Source: Lichenostomus cassidix (taxonomy: Eukaryota; Chordata; Aves; Passeriformes; Meliphagidae). Taken from it: a stretch of DNA of 64,000 bases. The translations under genes and the position numbers were made by a program. This document shows positions 50,901 to 61,612 of this stretch, one piece after another. Positions within the stretch are counted from its first letter, which is position 1; the number at the start of each line of letters is the position of its first letter. The stretch is from the NCBI GenBank assembly GCA_008360975.2, contig CM039211.1, positions 4,595,522 through 4,659,521 of the forward strand. The letters run 5' to 3'. A model generated the notes under the pieces. The model saw only the letters and a list, made by a program, of their open reading frames with translations, did not search any database and was not told the origin of the DNA.

Positions 50901-53219
50901 AGTTCATGCACTAATCCTGCCCTGTGTTCTTACATGCAGGCTGGGAGAGCCAAAGGGCTCCAGAGGGAGGCATGGAGGGTAGGGAATAGTGAAGGGGGAT
51001 GATGCATGTCAGAGCCCTCGAGCAGATGGCTCTGTGTGAGTCTTGCACCAGTGCACAAGACATTGGGAAAACAATTTAGGCAGACTTGCCACTGGTGAAT
51101 CAGAGAGCACCAAGACAGAGTTGGTGATGCTGCAGAATTATTCACGAGTTGCAGCACTAGAGCACATCTGTAGCACCACCTCACACCTGCCAGGGAAATA
51201 AAGACCCACTTTACACATCTATTGTCTTTGATTCTCTTTGCAGCCAGTGACGAGAAAATGGTGTTTTGCCTGATAAAAGTGTGCATGGTTGGTCACCTTT
51301 ACCAGAGGTTTAGGCTGGTGATGACCACAAAGACGTTGGGACATTGTGAGGAGAACAGTCTCTGGACAGGGAGAAATTGCCCATTTGGAGCTGGGAGTTT
51401 TTGCAGCAAAAGCAAGTTCAAAGCAGAGAGAAAATGTATCAAAATTGTGTATTTATCTTTGCATACATCTGCTTATTTTCACTTATTGTGTAAGTTGGGG
51501 GTTTTGGGTTTTTTTTAGAATAAAACCTGCCCTAATTTTGAGAAAAAAATCTGCCCTTGGCTGCTCATGAAGATGGAGGATGTCTCAGCCAAGGTTGCTG
51601 AGTGGCCAGAGAACAATGTAAATACCTTAAAACGTATAAAAGGTTTTGGCAGGTCTGTTCTTCTTAGAGAATTTCAGTGCTTATATTGTTTTGTCATTTT
51701 GGAAACTGAATAAGCATTTCCTCACCAGACACTGGCGGCTCAGGATTTGCAGTTTGTGTTGTTACTGTAAAATAAGCTTGGAGCTACTGCTCTCCCAGGA
51801 CTCTACATCTTTACTGCCAGCATTTCACATTGTTTGGCCAGACAGTAATTCCTCACTTCTCCTTCTTTAAAGCAGTCCTGTCCCATATTTTTTGGCAGCA
51901 ACTACTCAGCCTTTTCTGGTTTGCTTAGGTCTGCTGTCCTTTCTATCTCCCTAGTCTCACAAGTAAACAAGACAAAGAGCTGATTACATGCTCTGCTGCT
52001 GTAGCATTTCTTACTTTCCCTGCCAAAGCCCTTGCATTTTAAAATTTTTGCTATACTGGAATAATAACAGACTAGGAGAGCTAAAGAATTAAAATCTGAC
52101 ACCTTTGCCACAGAAAAAAATAAATGGCACTGAGAGACCAGGGAGTCCAGGTAACACTTTCCACTTTGAAAATGCACAGTGAACTACTACTCATTATCCT
52201 TGTCTTCTTCCTATTTTTAAAAGATACCAACTGTGAACACTATGCAAAAGTAAGTGCAAAAGTATTCAATGAAACTACTTGCAGATATTGCTTAATGTAG
52301 ATAAAAGTTCCCACATTTCCACAATCACATAAATTAACATTTTTTAAATTATGGTTGAGTTTCATATTAAATAACTGCTATGACATGAGTTGCCCCCCTG
52401 TGCAGTAGAGGGGCACAGAGGGGCAACTGAAGTCATAGCAGTGATTTAATTTGAACTGGAACACAGTAAGCACCTGCAGTAACACAAAACTGTAATAACA
52501 GTCTGCTGCCACTCCTCTTACAGCTCAAGATTTGTTTGATTCTGACTTTAGTTTAACAGGTAGTCAAACAAAACTTGGTGTACATAGGCTGACTGCAGTA
52601 ACTTGAAATGATTAATCACTCCTGTGATACCAAGAAAGATTTTAGTAATCTCTTCTAGGCTGTTCAGCTTTCCAAACATGACCAATTTTCCCACTTACAT
52701 ATCTCTTACTGAGTTAATTCTCTAGCAAACTTAACCTCTATGAAAATTAAACTCTTTAATGGGAAAAAGGGAATTGGTTTCACATAAGAGAGTTTGACAG
52801 TGCTGCAGTTAGCTTTTAAGATGAAGTATCCTTTATTAGGAGCATGTAGTGACAAAGCAGTCTGTAAGTGCCATGCCAAGGACCATCTGCACAAGGTGCA
52901 CAAAAATATCTCACTTGCTTCCAAAGAGCCCTCACTCTTCCTTCCTTCCTTCGCTCCGTCCCTCCATCCCACGCGCAATTCACAACAAATAAATAAATAA
53001 ATAAACTTCTGCGTCAGTACACGAGTATTTCAGCACACTCAGTGTAGCTGAGCCAGGCTGCCTGCAGCACCAGCACGGAAGCACAGGTCACAGTGTGTTT
53101 GAGGGGCAGTACCTGTGAGTGTTTGGAGACCCAGTGGCGCAGGACGTTGAGGACGCGGTTGGTGGCAGCCCTGCGGATGATGAACTCCTTGTCACACGTG
53201 CGCTCCGAGTTGTTGAACC
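32892..53219 (-). CDS. RASGRF2: Ras protein-specific guanine nucleotide-releasing factor 2, 3' part (last ten coding exons)
   Basis: RASGRF2 is a calcium/calmodulin-activated exchange factor for Ras, through its C-terminal CDC25 domain, and for Rac, through its DH-PH module. Exons 53219-53113, 45496-45384, 39136-39076, 38578-38475, 38086-38002, 37386-37189, 35659-35580, 34586-34469, 33716-33648 and 32984-32892 join in phase, all GT-AG, into 341 residues and a stop. They cover the REM-side linker ([12 protein letters not shown]), the complete CDC25 domain ([20 protein letters not shown] to [14 protein letters not shown]) with the catalytic hairpin region [15 protein letters not shown] and the RasGEF signature [11 protein letters not shown], and the tail ending IEPRLPA. 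The PH, IQ and DH modules lie beyond the right edge. The long linker and tail match RASGRF2 better than its paralogue RASGRF1. Open frame, splice sites and key motifs are intact. Confidence 0.95.
33648..33716 (-). CDS. RASGRF2: RASGRF2 exon: [10 protein letters not shown]... HQQR
   Basis: A 69-nt symmetrical exon, acceptor ttcaaag|ATC, donor AGG|GTAAGG. It encodes [20 protein letters not shown] and QQR, near the end of the catalytic domain. Confidence 0.94.
34469..34586 (-). CDS. RASGRF2: RASGRF2 exon with RasGEF signature
   Basis: The acceptor is tttccag|C and the donor ATG|GTAACT. It encodes (N)[19 protein letters not shown], then [20 protein letters not shown]. The [13 protein letters not shown] segment is the conserved RasGEF signature. 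Confidence 0.96.
35580..35659 (-). CDS. RASGRF2: RASGRF2 exon: [10 protein letters not shown]... LREMLK
   Basis: An 80-nt exon, acceptor ttctag|ACA, donor AAAAA|GTATGC (phase 2). It encodes [20 protein letters not shown] and LREMLK, the helices following the Ras-contacting hairpin. Confidence 0.94.
37189..37386 (-). CDS. RASGRF2: RASGRF2 exon: catalytic core [10 protein letters not shown]... VSKQ
   Basis: A 198-nt symmetrical exon, acceptor gggcag|ATG, donor CAG|GTGAGA. It encodes [40 protein letters not shown], then [20 protein letters not shown]. This is the most conserved part of Ras exchange domains, including the helical region that opens Ras switch I. The ATG at the exon start is internal, not a start codon. 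Confidence 0.97.
38002..38086 (-). CDS. RASGRF2: RASGRF2 exon: [10 protein letters not shown]... HFND
   Basis: The acceptor is atatag|A and the donor GAT|GTAAGT. It encodes (E)[19 protein letters not shown] and MKTSQHFND, the first helices of the catalytic core. The preceding exon supplies GA of the first Glu codon. Confidence 0.95.
38390..38470. repeat. G-rich minisatellite next to a RASGRF2 splice donor
   Basis: Repeating 7-bp blocks (ggcaggt, gacaggt, ggacagg) are combined into a higher-order 21-bp unit, for example aggggacagggggcaggtgg. It starts about 5 bp into the intron after the exon at 38475-38578. The plus strand holds four closely spaced runs of four or five G, so it could form a quadruplex. 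Confidence 0.9.
38475..38578 (-). CDS. RASGRF2: RASGRF2 exon: start of CDC25 catalytic domain
   Basis: The acceptor is cctgcag|CCA and the donor TACGA|GTGAGT. It encodes [12 protein letters not shown], then [20 protein letters not shown]. It is GC-rich. A G-rich minisatellite begins within about 10 bp of its 5' splice site. Confidence 0.95.
39076..39136 (-). CDS. RASGRF2: RASGRF2 61-nt exon: acidic linker
   Basis: The acceptor is tttcag|G and the donor ATG|GTAAGT. It encodes [20 protein letters not shown], an acidic linker just before the catalytic domain. Its first base completes the Arg codon split across the previous exon. Confidence 0.93.
39137..45383 (-). other. RASGRF2: RASGRF2 intron, 6.2 kb
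   Basis: No recognised LINE, coding exon or RNA gene. A GC-richer patch at 39780-40020 is not a recognised element. Confidence 0.8.
45384..45496 (-). CDS. RASGRF2: RASGRF2 exon: [10 protein letters not shown]... ANIL
   Basis: The acceptor is ttttag|GAT and the donor CTGAG|GTAAAT, phase 2 at the end. It encodes [20 protein letters not shown], then [17 protein letters not shown], the helical REM/linker part. It is isolated by introns of 7.6 kb upstream and 6.2 kb downstream. Confidence 0.95.
52361..52455. ncRNA. Near-perfect 95-nt hairpin; candidate microRNA precursor or palindromic element
   Basis: Arms 52361-52403 and 52413-52455 pair without gaps: 38 of 43 positions are Watson-Crick, around a 9-nt loop (agtagaggg). 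Mismatches are at 52365/52451, 52373/52443, 52385/52431, 52387/52429 and 52397/52419. It lies in a RASGRF2 intron, about 660 nt past the 5' splice site of the exon at 53113-53219, and would fold from either strand. I do not recognise the arm sequences as a known microRNA. A MITE-like relic is the main alternative. Confidence 0.5.
52984..53004. repeat. (AAAT)n microsatellite, about five units
   Basis: A short AAAT/AATA array in a RASGRF2 intron, about 110 bp from the acceptor-distal side of the exon at 53113. Confidence 0.85.
53113..53219 (-). CDS. RASGRF2: RASGRF2 exon: linker and REM-side segment (first in window)
   Basis: The acceptor is tgtgcag|GG (two bases complete a Gly codon) and the donor CAG|GTACTG. 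It encodes [20 protein letters not shown], then [15 protein letters not shown], the N-terminal RasGEF (REM) helices that support the catalytic core. No further upstream exon is found in the remaining 10.8 kb. Confidence 0.94.
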
Positions 53220-55204
53220 CTGCACAGAAACAAACCCACGCTGCAGTCAGGGGGTGTGGGGGAAAACAAAATGCAATGGGAGTGACCTCGGTAAACTGAG
53301 TATTCCTGTGCTATGAAAGGAAAGGCACCTGACAGGGAAATAGGAACATCTGGACCCAAGGAATTCTGCAGCATCAGCCTTGCCCATCGCAACACAGACA
53401 CCTCCTGAGGTCACCACTCAGCTTTAGAAAAGTGAACAGTAGTTGTCTGTGTCATCAAGTTTCAAGGCCTCCCTTCAGCATGGAAGAAATAAAATAAAAT
53501 GTATAAAGAAAAAGTGAATAAAAAAAAATTTAAAAGAAAGAAGGAAATTGGGGTTTTTTCTCAGTATGGAAGACATTTACAGCAAGAAAAAGGATCAGAC
53601 CAGGATCAGGCCAGTAATCACACCCATTGGGAAAGTCAGCATGATTTAGAAAAGGTAAACAAGTAAATTTCAGAACTAGTAAAGTGCAAGGGGAAGAAAG
53701 TAATTTTAACACGGAGGAGAAAAAGATGAGTATAAGAAATCTTCCTTCTGAAGAGCAGTATTGTACAGGCTCTACTAATCAATACTGTTCAAATAAACTC
53801 TTTGGTTTTACCACTGGGACAGTGACAAGAAAATGGGAAGATGTATGGAAAACACATTTATAGACCCAGCTGCCTGAAAAATACAATTTTCCAGATGCAG
53901 CATTTCCCCACTCATCTCCTGTGGACTTTTTTTTTTTTTTTTGGTCAGCCATATTTACTTATAAAGAAATTGTTCCAAAAATAAACAAGAAACTTTTTGC
54001 CGGCATTCATATTATTGCTTCCCTTCTCAGTCTGCTGCAGCTTTATCATAAATAAAATCTGTATGCTAAAATTATGATTACATTATTTTAGTAATAATGA
54101 AATCATTGCATTAAACCCCTGAATGTCTTTTAAAATTGGTAACTCTGAAAACATAGTTGAGCAGTTTGCATTTTTCTAAGTTCCTGTTAGATCTGCTCTG
54201 GCACTGTGCTGCTCTCCATTGCACTTGGTGCAGAGTCCAGGAACAGCTGGAAACATCCTCCCACATGACCAGTACTTTGTTATTTTTTTTGGCATGAAAG
54301 CTGCTCAAAAGCCCATGTTTATTATAAATAGCAAAGACAGATTAAACTTCTATTTATTCTGTGATAAACCCATTGGAGGTATTCTAGAGGCTTGTATTAG
54401 TTTTGCTCTATTCTTATAACAGACAATCCAGAAAGTCCAAATTGCTGCTCTGTATTTTTGGCAAGATAATCAAAACAGGAAGTGTTTAACTGCAGTCTTA
54501 CATTTTTACTGCAGGTTCCACTCCACCCCCAAATGCATTTTCTACACTTACACTTCATAGGCATTTTTAAACTATGGAGTATTACACTGTGGATGGCATC
54601 TAAGATTCAGTATCAAAGGAAGTTTAATATTGAAACATTGTAAGCAGTTTCAGTGCCCATGAAACGAAAAATAAAGACAACCTCTGAGGCTTTTCTCAGC
54701 AAAAGGTAACACAGGCAACATTTTGTGTGTTAATTTTCTATGCCTTTCACAGTTAACCTACTGCAGAAGCAATTAGGAATGCACATTATAAACTGTTCAA
54801 TTAGCCACCTAATTGCAGCAATGAAAGTCACAATGAAAATTATATATTAAAGCAGCAAAGTCTTTATCAAGGTAACATTAAGGAAAAAAAGTTTCAGTAA
54901 GCTGCAAGGAAAAGAGACAGAAACCTACAGAGACAGTTTCCAGCAAGCAAAAAAAAAAAAAACCCATAAAAAGAGGGAAGGAAAAAATTAAAGCCTCCAG
55001 AGATCACTTCAGCAAAGCTGTATGGTCCTCAGAATTTCATCAGTTTTTAAGCAGTAATTAGCTTGTTGCAGAGAATGAGCAACACGTTCACCCAGATCCA
55101 TGTTCTCAGTGCTTAGTGCTGATGTGTTGAACCAATAAATGGAGATCTGCAGTTGTGTCAGAGAAGATCTGAGGTGAACACAGCTGCATCTCCTGTCAGC
55201 AGTT

Positions 55205-55275
55205 GTGCAGAGCCACAAGGTTCCCCCTGAGCCTGCTTTTCTCCAGGCTGAGCTCCTTTCCCAGCTCCCTCCACA
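55205..55275 (-). mobile_element. CR1 LINE 3'-UTR fragment
   Basis: The plus-strand text 'ccccctgagcctgcttttct' followed by 'ccaggctgagctcctttccc' is the reverse complement of the conserved CR1 3' region. It is truncated at both ends. Confidence 0.7.
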
Positions 55276-55740
55276 CCTTTATAAACCTGACTCTGCACAC
55301 TGACAATAACAAGTAATTTAATTAGGACTCTGGATGGACCTGCCCACATCCAGACCAGACGGTGAAATAACCTGAAACTCTCCATGGTAAATTTCTGTTT
55401 CTCTCCTGAAGGAAGCAATCTTTCCACATCAGAAATACCAGCAGTATTTCTAATCATTAATCATCTAAGTGGGCAGCTGCTTCAGTGAGTGCTACTTTCA
55501 AGTAATGTTTTTCACCATTATCTGTTGAAATTAATATGTACTGGTTCCACAAATAGTATCTTCACATAATGGTGATGCAGAACTTTTACCACAGGCTGTC
55601 AAACACAAAGTTAACCTGACAGCATTGCTAGTTTCACTGAATTACTTCTTTCAATATTATTTAATCACTCTGTTCATGTACTTGTCTTCAGATTATGTTA
55701 TGCAAAAAATCCAGTCTCACCTTCACATTTTCTTTTGTGC

Positions 55741-55924
55741 ACTTCAATAAAAACCTGATTTTTTTATAGCTTCCTCTATCACCAAAGATTAAAAATACAG
55801 GTGCTGAATAGACATAAATCTCCATATTAAACACTTTAATAAAAAGCTACTATTTTTATAACTTCCACTATCACTAAAGATTAAAAAAAAAGTGCTGTAT
55901 AGACATAAATCTGCAGATGAAATT
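55741..55924. repeat. Two-copy 92-bp tandem duplication
   Basis: Copy one (55741-55832) and copy two (55833-55924) align end to end with a single one-base gap and roughly 80% identity, including shared blocks such as tagacataaatct. An old duplication with no recognised family. Confidence 0.8.
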
Positions 55925-56377
55925 ATAACAGTACCTTGTACATAGCTCTTGTTACATGCAAGGCCAGAGCAGGTCTCAGTGGGAGGTGTCATTATCTATT
56001 CCATTCATGAGCACAAATCCCCAGGAAATCAAAGCCTGCAGCTGGCAGGTGTCAATGATTCCACCTCTGGAATTGCTGCACTCGGGGCCAGATCTCAATG
56101 TCTCATCAATGTCAGAGTGAGACAGAGAGCAGATCCTCCCTCTAGCAAAGTCCTCTCCTGCTTCTCCTTGTTCTGCTGGGCTAACCTGGCTCTGCACCAG
56201 TTTACAGTTCTGCACCTTGAAAATCCACCTCGCCCAAGATAAGCACTTGTATTATGTTCTGCACCAAATACTTTAAAGAAATTAAACAAGCACATTTGCT
56301 TTTCTATCTCAAATAAGATGCCAACAACTCTTACTCCAGCTACAGCTACTGTGTTCTCTGAATTTGTACTTCTGCAT

Positions 56378-56470
56378 CCAGCAGAAGGTGTCCCTGGCCA
56401 CGGCAGGGGGCTGGAAAGAGACGTCTTTAGGGTTCCTTACCAGCCAAACCATTCTAAGATTGGTCTAAGA
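56378..56470 (+). mobile_element. CR1 LINE tail
   Basis: 'gcagaaggtgtccctggcca', then 'ggcagggggctggaa', then 'ccagccaaaccattctaag' reproduces the CR1 terminus in plus orientation, ending in a partly repeated attctaag/attggtctaag. Confidence 0.78.
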
Positions 56471-57429
56471 TTAATAAAACAGCACGTGATTCCTGACCAC
56501 AGTAATTGACTTGTCCACAAGTTTTGATGGCATAATAATAACATCCACTTTTAAGGGTTTATCTGCACAATGAGAGATCTGTACACAAGAACTAGTGTAA
56601 GCTGTTCAGAGTCATGAAGAGTGATTGCACGTTTCTCATGTCTCTCTCAGCAAAAAACTTCATTTCAGAAGCAGATCTGATGTGCCAATTTCAATGAACT
56701 ACCCTGGAGTCATTCACTGAAGGTCTGTGAGCACCCAGCAATGGGAGAAAATTGCAGTCCAGCCTTTGGGAATGTCCCAGCAAATCCCACAGAGTCCAAG
56801 GGAGGAGGAAGTGGAACATTCAGGGCACCACAAATAACCAAATCTGATGAATGCACTCGAGAGTTGTAGGGCAGTTACACCACTCAGCCTGGTTTGAATC
56901 CTGACACCCTAGGCTTAGCAAATACCAGTGCTACTTTCTGACCTGGATAAAGAACAAATACAAGCCCCAGGCTTGGGGCACAGCAGTTTTCATCCACAGA
57001 TTAAAACTGAAAAAGCCTCTCCAATAAAGGCAGCACAAAAGAAAAGCCTTCCCAATACACAAGAAGCCCCCCAAGAGGGATTTCATTTTTTTACCTTGAC
57101 ATACCTCAAAAAGTTTGGACGCGTGTTTATAGATTCCTATCCTTTGGTCATACATTCTCAAGCAAGTAAATGGGTTTCACACATTTTCACAGAAATGTGT
57201 CAGAAAGTGAGTATTTTGATGTTGCTAAGAAATATAAACTGCCAGTTATTCTGCCCTCCTTTCCATTTCTTTATTTATGGCATTGGGCTGTCATACACAG
57301 GCCAGCCAAAGAATGGCAGAGCTGGAAAAGAAAACTGCATTGTGATAAAAAGAAGGATGAAGATGATGACATCCCATTCACTGTGTAAAGTACAGCATAT
57401 TTTCTCAATAGTACAGTCCTTCCTTTCTT

Positions 57430-57487
57430 ATTCTAAGATCATTATTGAATGATCTTAGAAATTTTTCTCAACCTAAACCATTCTGTG
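57430..57487 (+). mobile_element. Very short, diverged CR1 tail
   Basis: 'aatgatcttagaaattttt' followed by 'caacctaaaccattctgtg' matches the last 50-60 bp of CR1 with mutations. It is a small remnant. Confidence 0.55.
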
Positions 57488-60400
57488 GGTTTTTATATGA
57501 GCAATCTGAGGCTTGAGAGCAGCAGCTGTAACATTTACAGTTTTTTGGCTATCTCAGTTTATAAGAGAGGAATATCTAATCATTCACAATTCCAGTCTTA
57601 GGGTTTGTTTCACAGAGGGTTACAAACTCATTCAGCATCAGAAGTGACTGTTAAAAACCAGGAGCAATTCAGAGCCCAACGCATTTCAGGCATTTAATTT
57701 CACTTTCACTGGTCCTTGGGACATATGAAATCATTTTGTTCTAAGAAACATGCCACTGAAAATCCCTGTTGTAACCACCCACGTCAGAAATAATTCCAGT
57801 ATGTATTTGATTCTTCTGCCTAAAGCCTCTGCCACACATACAATCTAACTATCAAATCAAGTCAGGGGATTATGGTCTTAGTAAGGTAAATCCCAGGGAT
57901 TCACATGGACCAGCTGATCTACAATAGTGTAACACAGATAGAGACCTAGTGACTGCGTTTAATTTCTGCAAAATATTTAAGGGAAAGGTTGGTAAACTAT
58001 TTTTACATGACCCTTGATTTAGAAAGGCTTTTTCTAATCAGAGAAATTTAAAGAACACAGCACTGAGATAAAGCAGTCATGTCAAGATTATGCAGTAAAC
58101 TTGGAGTAAATCCAGAAGTCTAAAAATACACCAGTCCAGCAAAACAATTTTAGTTTAATGGATGGGAGAGAAAGGTGAGTGGCTAAAGAAGACTTTCAAG
58201 ATCAAGATACTGTTATATCTCCTCACAATAACAATAAGGTTGCTCTGAGAATTATCATAACCTATGAGACTATATGTTTAAAACATGACTACCTCAAAGA
58301 ACAAAAATATTTCTTTAAGCTCCAAGAAATATCCAAATTTGAAGATTAGTCCTTCAAAAGTCCTTAAAAACAGGGTTGCTGCTATATCTATAATTAGCAC
58401 ACACTCTTGAGATTTCTGGGTTTTAAATGGAAATATTCTCTCAGGAGAGCACATCAGTCTCACTCTTGAAAAGGAAATCTTTAAAAATTGCTAAACACTG
58501 AAAACATACTTGCAGTTACAAGTTACACAACTTACTATTAAAAATCAGTTATGTGTCCTAAAGTAAAAAAACCCAAAAATGTGTGCATTTTTTAAGGTAA
58601 AATTTCAGGTAAAATGCAAGAACAACCTGTTCTTTTCTTCTTTCAGCACCAGCACAGAGAGAAAACAAGGGGTTATAAGCTAAATCCAGTTCTGAATTTT
58701 GGTACACCTGCATACATCTTCAAAATCACATTTGTTTGCACACAAGAAGTGTTTGTGTGTGCATCCATGGGTAGACTCACAAGCCCAATTTTTCTGGTGA
58801 AGTCTTAGACAAAGCCACCCAAATCTTGTGCCTTTGTTTATAGATGTGTCTCTAGGAAGGAACAGATCGTGAATTTCAAAGGCTGTTGCTGCCAATTGTG
58901 TTCTCAGATTTCAGAATGCCATGACAAATGTGCAATGTGACAGCAGACTTTTTTCATTTGAGTTACATAAAAAACTATAGGGAACAACAGACAAAGAAGA
59001 AAAGCCTTTTTGAACAACCCTTAGCAACTATATTGGTGAATCTTTAGTACACCTTAGACTTCTTTTTTACTGCAGTAATATTGGAATTATCTGCTATGAA
59101 TAGTGACAAGAATAGCAACACTCCAGCTGATATTTCTTTGAATTTATACATTTGCCTGTGCTCCTGCTACATCTCTTATCTTTCAGATATGAGGTGAGCA
59201 GATAATCAGATGAGCAGATAAGCAATTTTTACCAATTGATGTTTTTCTGCATTTCAAATAATCCCTAGCTCTTGATTTCCTTAATGACACTTCATCTACA
59301 CTTGTAACTTGCTCTATCATCAGTATGGAAAGGAGTATAGCAGATATTTATTGCATAATGCTCACAGTCTTTTCAAGAACTATTCAAAGGAAGCTTTCAG
59401 ATACTTAAAATGCTCGGCGTGCCACAAGGAAAAAGTTAAAATACAGCCTGTAACAATGTACAGATAAAAAGAGAAAACCACATAAAATGGCTTTTGGAAT
59501 TTTTACCGTTAGTTTGTTGGGGCTTTTTAAGTTAAAGGAAGTAGTTTGTGAGATTATTCATATTTTTATAATGGCAGTAGGAATAAAGGTTAAATGGAAA
59601 GGAGGCGTTAATTGCAAGGAGCCAAATGTATCATTTTACAGACCATCTGTGAACAGAGAGTTGACTGTCATGCAAAACAGAAACTGGCAGGATGCACACC
59701 AGTCACCAAAAAATCTCTGAACAAAATGTCCATCTCACAAGCATCTTCCAGACCATTTAGGACTGGGTCATAATGGAAGCTTAAACAAGTATTAATTATG
59801 CAAGTAGCATAATTTGGCACAAAAGGAATAAAATGAAAGAAAAAAAGGCTTAAAAATCCTCCCCAAACGTCTCTCCCCACACCACTGCGGCTGCTTAGGA
59901 CTAAGTGCAGTAGGTCAGGAAACCAGTGCTTCACAGCCCTATAACTCAGGAGATGTCCAGGGAAAATACTTTTTTTTTGAGTAGCCAGCTCCTCTACAAA
60001 CTAGAATAAGATAGTAATTCCAAATAAAGGAATACATAAGGAAAAGCAGGACATCCTACATTTCTGCTACACTGCAGGGAGATAATAATATCATTTTCTA
60101 TTATTTCTTAACTTCCAGAGCAGGGATCACATGAGAGAAAACTTTAATTTTCAAGCCATTTTCAAAGAAAACTGCAAGTAACATTTAACTGTTTTGCCAG
60201 TTATCTTAAATTGCTTAGCAACCATTTTTGTTAAGTTTTTGAATGAGCAGCCTGGAACAGGGATCCCATTTCTCCCCCACCAGGGCATGGCCATCAGCCC
60301 CTGATGACCCCATGCTGGGCACAGCCCTGGTCACTGCTTTGGTAACAACCCCTGGGCAGCTCCTGAAAACCCCGCAGTCTCAGGAAGGGACACTGGTTGG

Positions 60401-61603
60401 GTCTATAACAGTATTTTCTTGTCACACAACAATTTTTGCTGCAGAACAGCGTCAGCTGTGGAGTAACTCAATGAACAGTTCCCACACAGAGTTTTTTAAT
60501 TGAGATGGGAACTTCAAGGAAGTTCAATGTGCAGACCTCAGAGCTTCTCAAACCTCCAGGAATCTGCAGAAATGGGTCAGGGAATCTCATTAAAATGTGT
60601 CCCCAAGAGGGAACAAGTGCTCACTTCCCAGCTCCTGGCTGGAGCCAGTAGTTACTCAAAAATGACAAGGAAAAAGACTTGCTTGTCCTGTGTAAAGGAC
60701 CTGGGGAAGTTAACAAATCCTATACCAGCTCTTTATTTTCCTGGAACTAAACATCTTAAAACCCTGACAAAAAGGGGGCACTGGGAGGGTCAGAACACAA
60801 GCAGGATTGATAAGCAGGACATGATTTGATGGCATCCTGTCTCGGACAGAAGATGAGAAAACTCAGTCCAAAAAACCCCCAAAACTCAGTCCTGGAGTTT
60901 CACATGGAAACCCGTGTGCTGACGAAGAACAGATATAATTACAATCTTCTTCCAAGTGCTTAGATATAGTATCATCTTAATCTTTAATTAGAATATCACC
61001 ATCAAAATTGCTTTCTTTCATGTCTGGATTCAGAAGGAGGAAGTTCCACAAAGCTTTCCCAGTACAGGAATGAGCTGTTATGGCCCAGAAAATTACTGGA
61101 GTGCAGAATTGCTATAATAAACAATGTTTATGGCATCATGCTGAATATCAAGTAGAAAATTACACACATTTTCTGGTTTTGCTTCAGACACGGATACTTT
61201 TACACAAATTCAGAAAGAAATATACATCTTTCCAAAGGTCAGTGTGCAGCCACTGATGCAATTTGAGGCATTTAGCACAGCACAGGAGTGCATTACCCAG
61301 CCAGCCACATAATGTAGAATCCAGCTCAAAATCACATCAGATATTGTTTGCTCGCCTTTCACGTAACACAGCAAGGAAATCTATCTCTGCCTGCCCTCTC
61401 ACAATGGAAAAAAGAAAGCAAATATTTCCCTTACAAGCCTGGCTTAATTCTAATATTTGCCAAATCCCAAACCAACTCAGCTGCCTACACCAGAATGTCC
61501 ATCTCAGGAAACATAGTAGTGTAATGCCACTTTATTATTCCTGTGCTCAGAATCAGGAAAACTCTCCCTGAACAGGACAGCTGACACCCCTGAATGCAGA
61601 ACT

Positions 61604-61612
61604 CTATATAAG
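61604..61612 (+). promoter_or_regulatory. TATA-like box in the RASGRF2 intron, antisense to the gene
   Basis: CTATATAAG occurs on the plus strand at the left border of a locally GC- and CpG-richer patch (61625-61880). This layout suits a small antisense promoter, but nothing else supports it. Confidence 0.2.

Larger units (their letters stand above)
45497..53112 (-). other. RASGRF2: RASGRF2 intron, 7.6 kb
   Basis: Mostly AT-rich. It contains a short G/T-rich run (45590-45665), the hairpin at 52361-52455 and a small (AAAT)n at 52984-53004. No coding exon is recognised. Confidence 0.8.

Noticed and set aside
56928..57452. A 174-codon plus-strand open frame in the RASGRF2 intron
   Set aside because: It has no recognised domain and lies in AT-rich intron antisense to the gene, and part of its end overlaps a CR1 remnant.
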